Positions 62,797 through 64,000 of a DNA stretch of 64,000 nucleotides are shown in pieces. A model generated the notes under the pieces. The model was not told where the DNA came from, made no database searches, and saw only the letters and a list, made by a program, of their open reading frames with translations. The stretch comes from Macrobrachium rosenbergii (Eukaryota; Arthropoda; Malacostraca; Decapoda; Palaemonidae), in assembly GCF_040412425.1 (NCBI RefSeq), contig NC_089755.1, positions 57,050,298 through 57,114,297 of the forward strand, in the 5' to 3' direction. A program made the position numbers and the translations under genes. The first letter of the stretch is position 1; each line of letters opens with the position of its first letter.

Positions 62797-63050
62797 ACAC
62801 GACGTAAAAAATTCCGCTATGTAAGAAATTCCGCGACGTGAAAAATTCACGTAAAATTCCGCAACGTAAAAAATTCTGCGACGTAAAAAAATTCCCCGAC
62901 GTAAAAAATTCCATACGTAAAAAAATTCCGTGACGTAAAAAAAATCCGCGACGTAAAAAATTCCGCGACGTAAAAAAATTCGCGACGTAAAAAATTCCCC
63001 AACGCAAAAAATTCCGCGACTTATAAAATTCCGCAGTGGGAAATTCCTTA
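62797..63050 (+). repeat. CpG-bearing minisatellite, about 16-19 bp unit
   Basis: AAATTCCGCGACGTAAAAA repeats about 14 times with A-run length changes. The minus-strand frame reading RNFLR and FFTSRNF peptides is a repeat translation. Confidence 0.85.
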
Positions 63051-63119
63051 ACGTAATTACTACGAGGCGTGGACCTCATTAGGCACAGGTCTCTCATTGA
63101 TTTTATTTATTTATTTTTT

Positions 63120-63179
63120 TATCATCATCATCATCATCATCTTCATCTCTTCGTCGTGCGCTCAGGGACACTGCATCTT

Positions 63180-63254
<75 letters not shown>

Positions 63255-63386
63255 CTGTATAAGGTCACCCTTGCTTGCTTGCTTATCTTTCTCTCTCTCT
63301 CTCTCTCTCTCTCACTGAGAGCTGTAGGATTGTTTGCAATAATCGTGGGAGTGATTGAATGAGAGAGAGAGAGAGAGAGAGAGAGA
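63120..63386 (+). repeat. (ATC)n, (CT)n and (AG)n tracts
   Basis: ATC about 63122-63140, CT 63182-63251 and 63290-63312, AG 63360-63386. Confidence 0.9.
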
Positions 63387-63589
63387 CTTCTTGACTGTGC
63401 TTGCGTATTCCTTGCGTCATTCCTACCCATCCGAACACGCTCTCCTATTCCAGTCACACACCATCCTATTTTGACCCTAAATCTTTTCGTTTCCTCATTT
63501 AAGATCCTTCTGCAGGCGTAGGATACGACACGGCGTCCTTCATGTGAAGGTACTTTTTTCTTTAAAAAGGACTCCTTATTATTTTCAGA

Positions 63590-63980
63590 GAGTCCTTCGA
63601 GAGGCCTTCGGTCGCCGTAGGACATGACAGTTGGGTTTCGAAAAATCTTTCCTACGGTTCCTTATATACTTTCATATCCTGCGTTTTCTTGTCCTTCATT
63701 GTACCTTCATGTCCTTCACTGAATGCTCTTCTTGATACCTATGGATCCTTCACCGTAAGGGCATGACGCGGGTCTTTCGAAAAAAAGAGATCCTACGGTT
63801 CCTTATACACCATCTTGCCCTTCATTGTACCTTCATGTCCTTCACTGAAGGCTCTTCTCAAGCATTATGGGTCCTTCATGTCGCTCGTTTGAAGCAACAT
63901 TTCCTCCCACGGTGCCTTCACGCTCTTCATTAGAAGCCGAGTTGCTGTGTGTATGGTTTCTGCTGAAGGTTTCGTCCTGG
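63590..63980 (+). repeat. Tandem repeat, about 126 bp unit
   Basis: GTACCTTCATGTCCTTCACT occurs at 63701 and 63827, and TCCTACGGTTCCTTATA at about 63649 and 63791. Smaller CCTTCA-based subrepeats continue to the window end. Confidence 0.7.
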
Positions 63981-64000
63981 AGTGAAAATGGTTTCGTTTG

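Overview
This window is a piece of a eukaryotic nuclear genome, most likely from a decapod crustacean (shrimp, prawn, crayfish or crab). The evidence is interrupted genes with GT-AG introns, an arthropod TTAGG-type repeat, very dense CT/AG, AT and ATT microsatellites, and several dispersed repeats that I recall from decapod genomes. The species assignment is inference; no database was searched.

Gene-bearing part (1-27.4 kb). Three real protein-coding genes can be reconstructed exon by exon, with matching splice phases. (1) Plus strand, 108-4402: the C-terminal part of Acinus (ACIN1), with RRM, the RNPS1/SAP18-binding RSB motif, an RE/RS-rich tail and one GC-AG intron; the 3' UTR runs to a poly(A) signal near 5.58 kb. 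(2) Minus strand, 9951-6331: a complete five-coding-exon TMEM70, a mitochondrial inner-membrane hairpin protein for respiratory-complex assembly, 235 aa, tail-to-tail with Acinus. (3) Plus strand, 15567-27380 and open at its 3' side: the macro-domain half of GDAP2 in six coding exons, head-to-head with TMEM70. Between the 5' ends of TMEM70 and GDAP2 lie a GC-rich candidate promoter (about 12.0 kb) and a 29-bp minisatellite (12.79-13.64 kb). Two TA-flanked MITE-like elements sit in GDAP2 introns.

Repeat-dominated part (about 29.8-64 kb). No exon of the expected GDAP2 CRAL-TRIO half was found after 27,380. The DNA changes abruptly at about 29.8 kb into back-to-back microsatellites, tandem minisatellites (20 to about 130 bp units), palindromic elements and dispersed repeats. 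It is either a very long GDAP2 intron or intergenic sequence. One GC3-rich open segment with a good donor (35524-35777) looks like a genuine coding exon of an unrecognised gene; a few weaker exon candidates are listed with low confidence. Most long open frames in this half are translations of tandem repeats.

The three genes have unrelated housekeeping roles (splicing/exon-junction complex, mitochondrial assembly, macro/CRAL-TRIO protein). I see no operon-like logic, CRISPR array, prokaryotic system or convincing novel multi-gene system. The most unusual content is the structure of the repeats.
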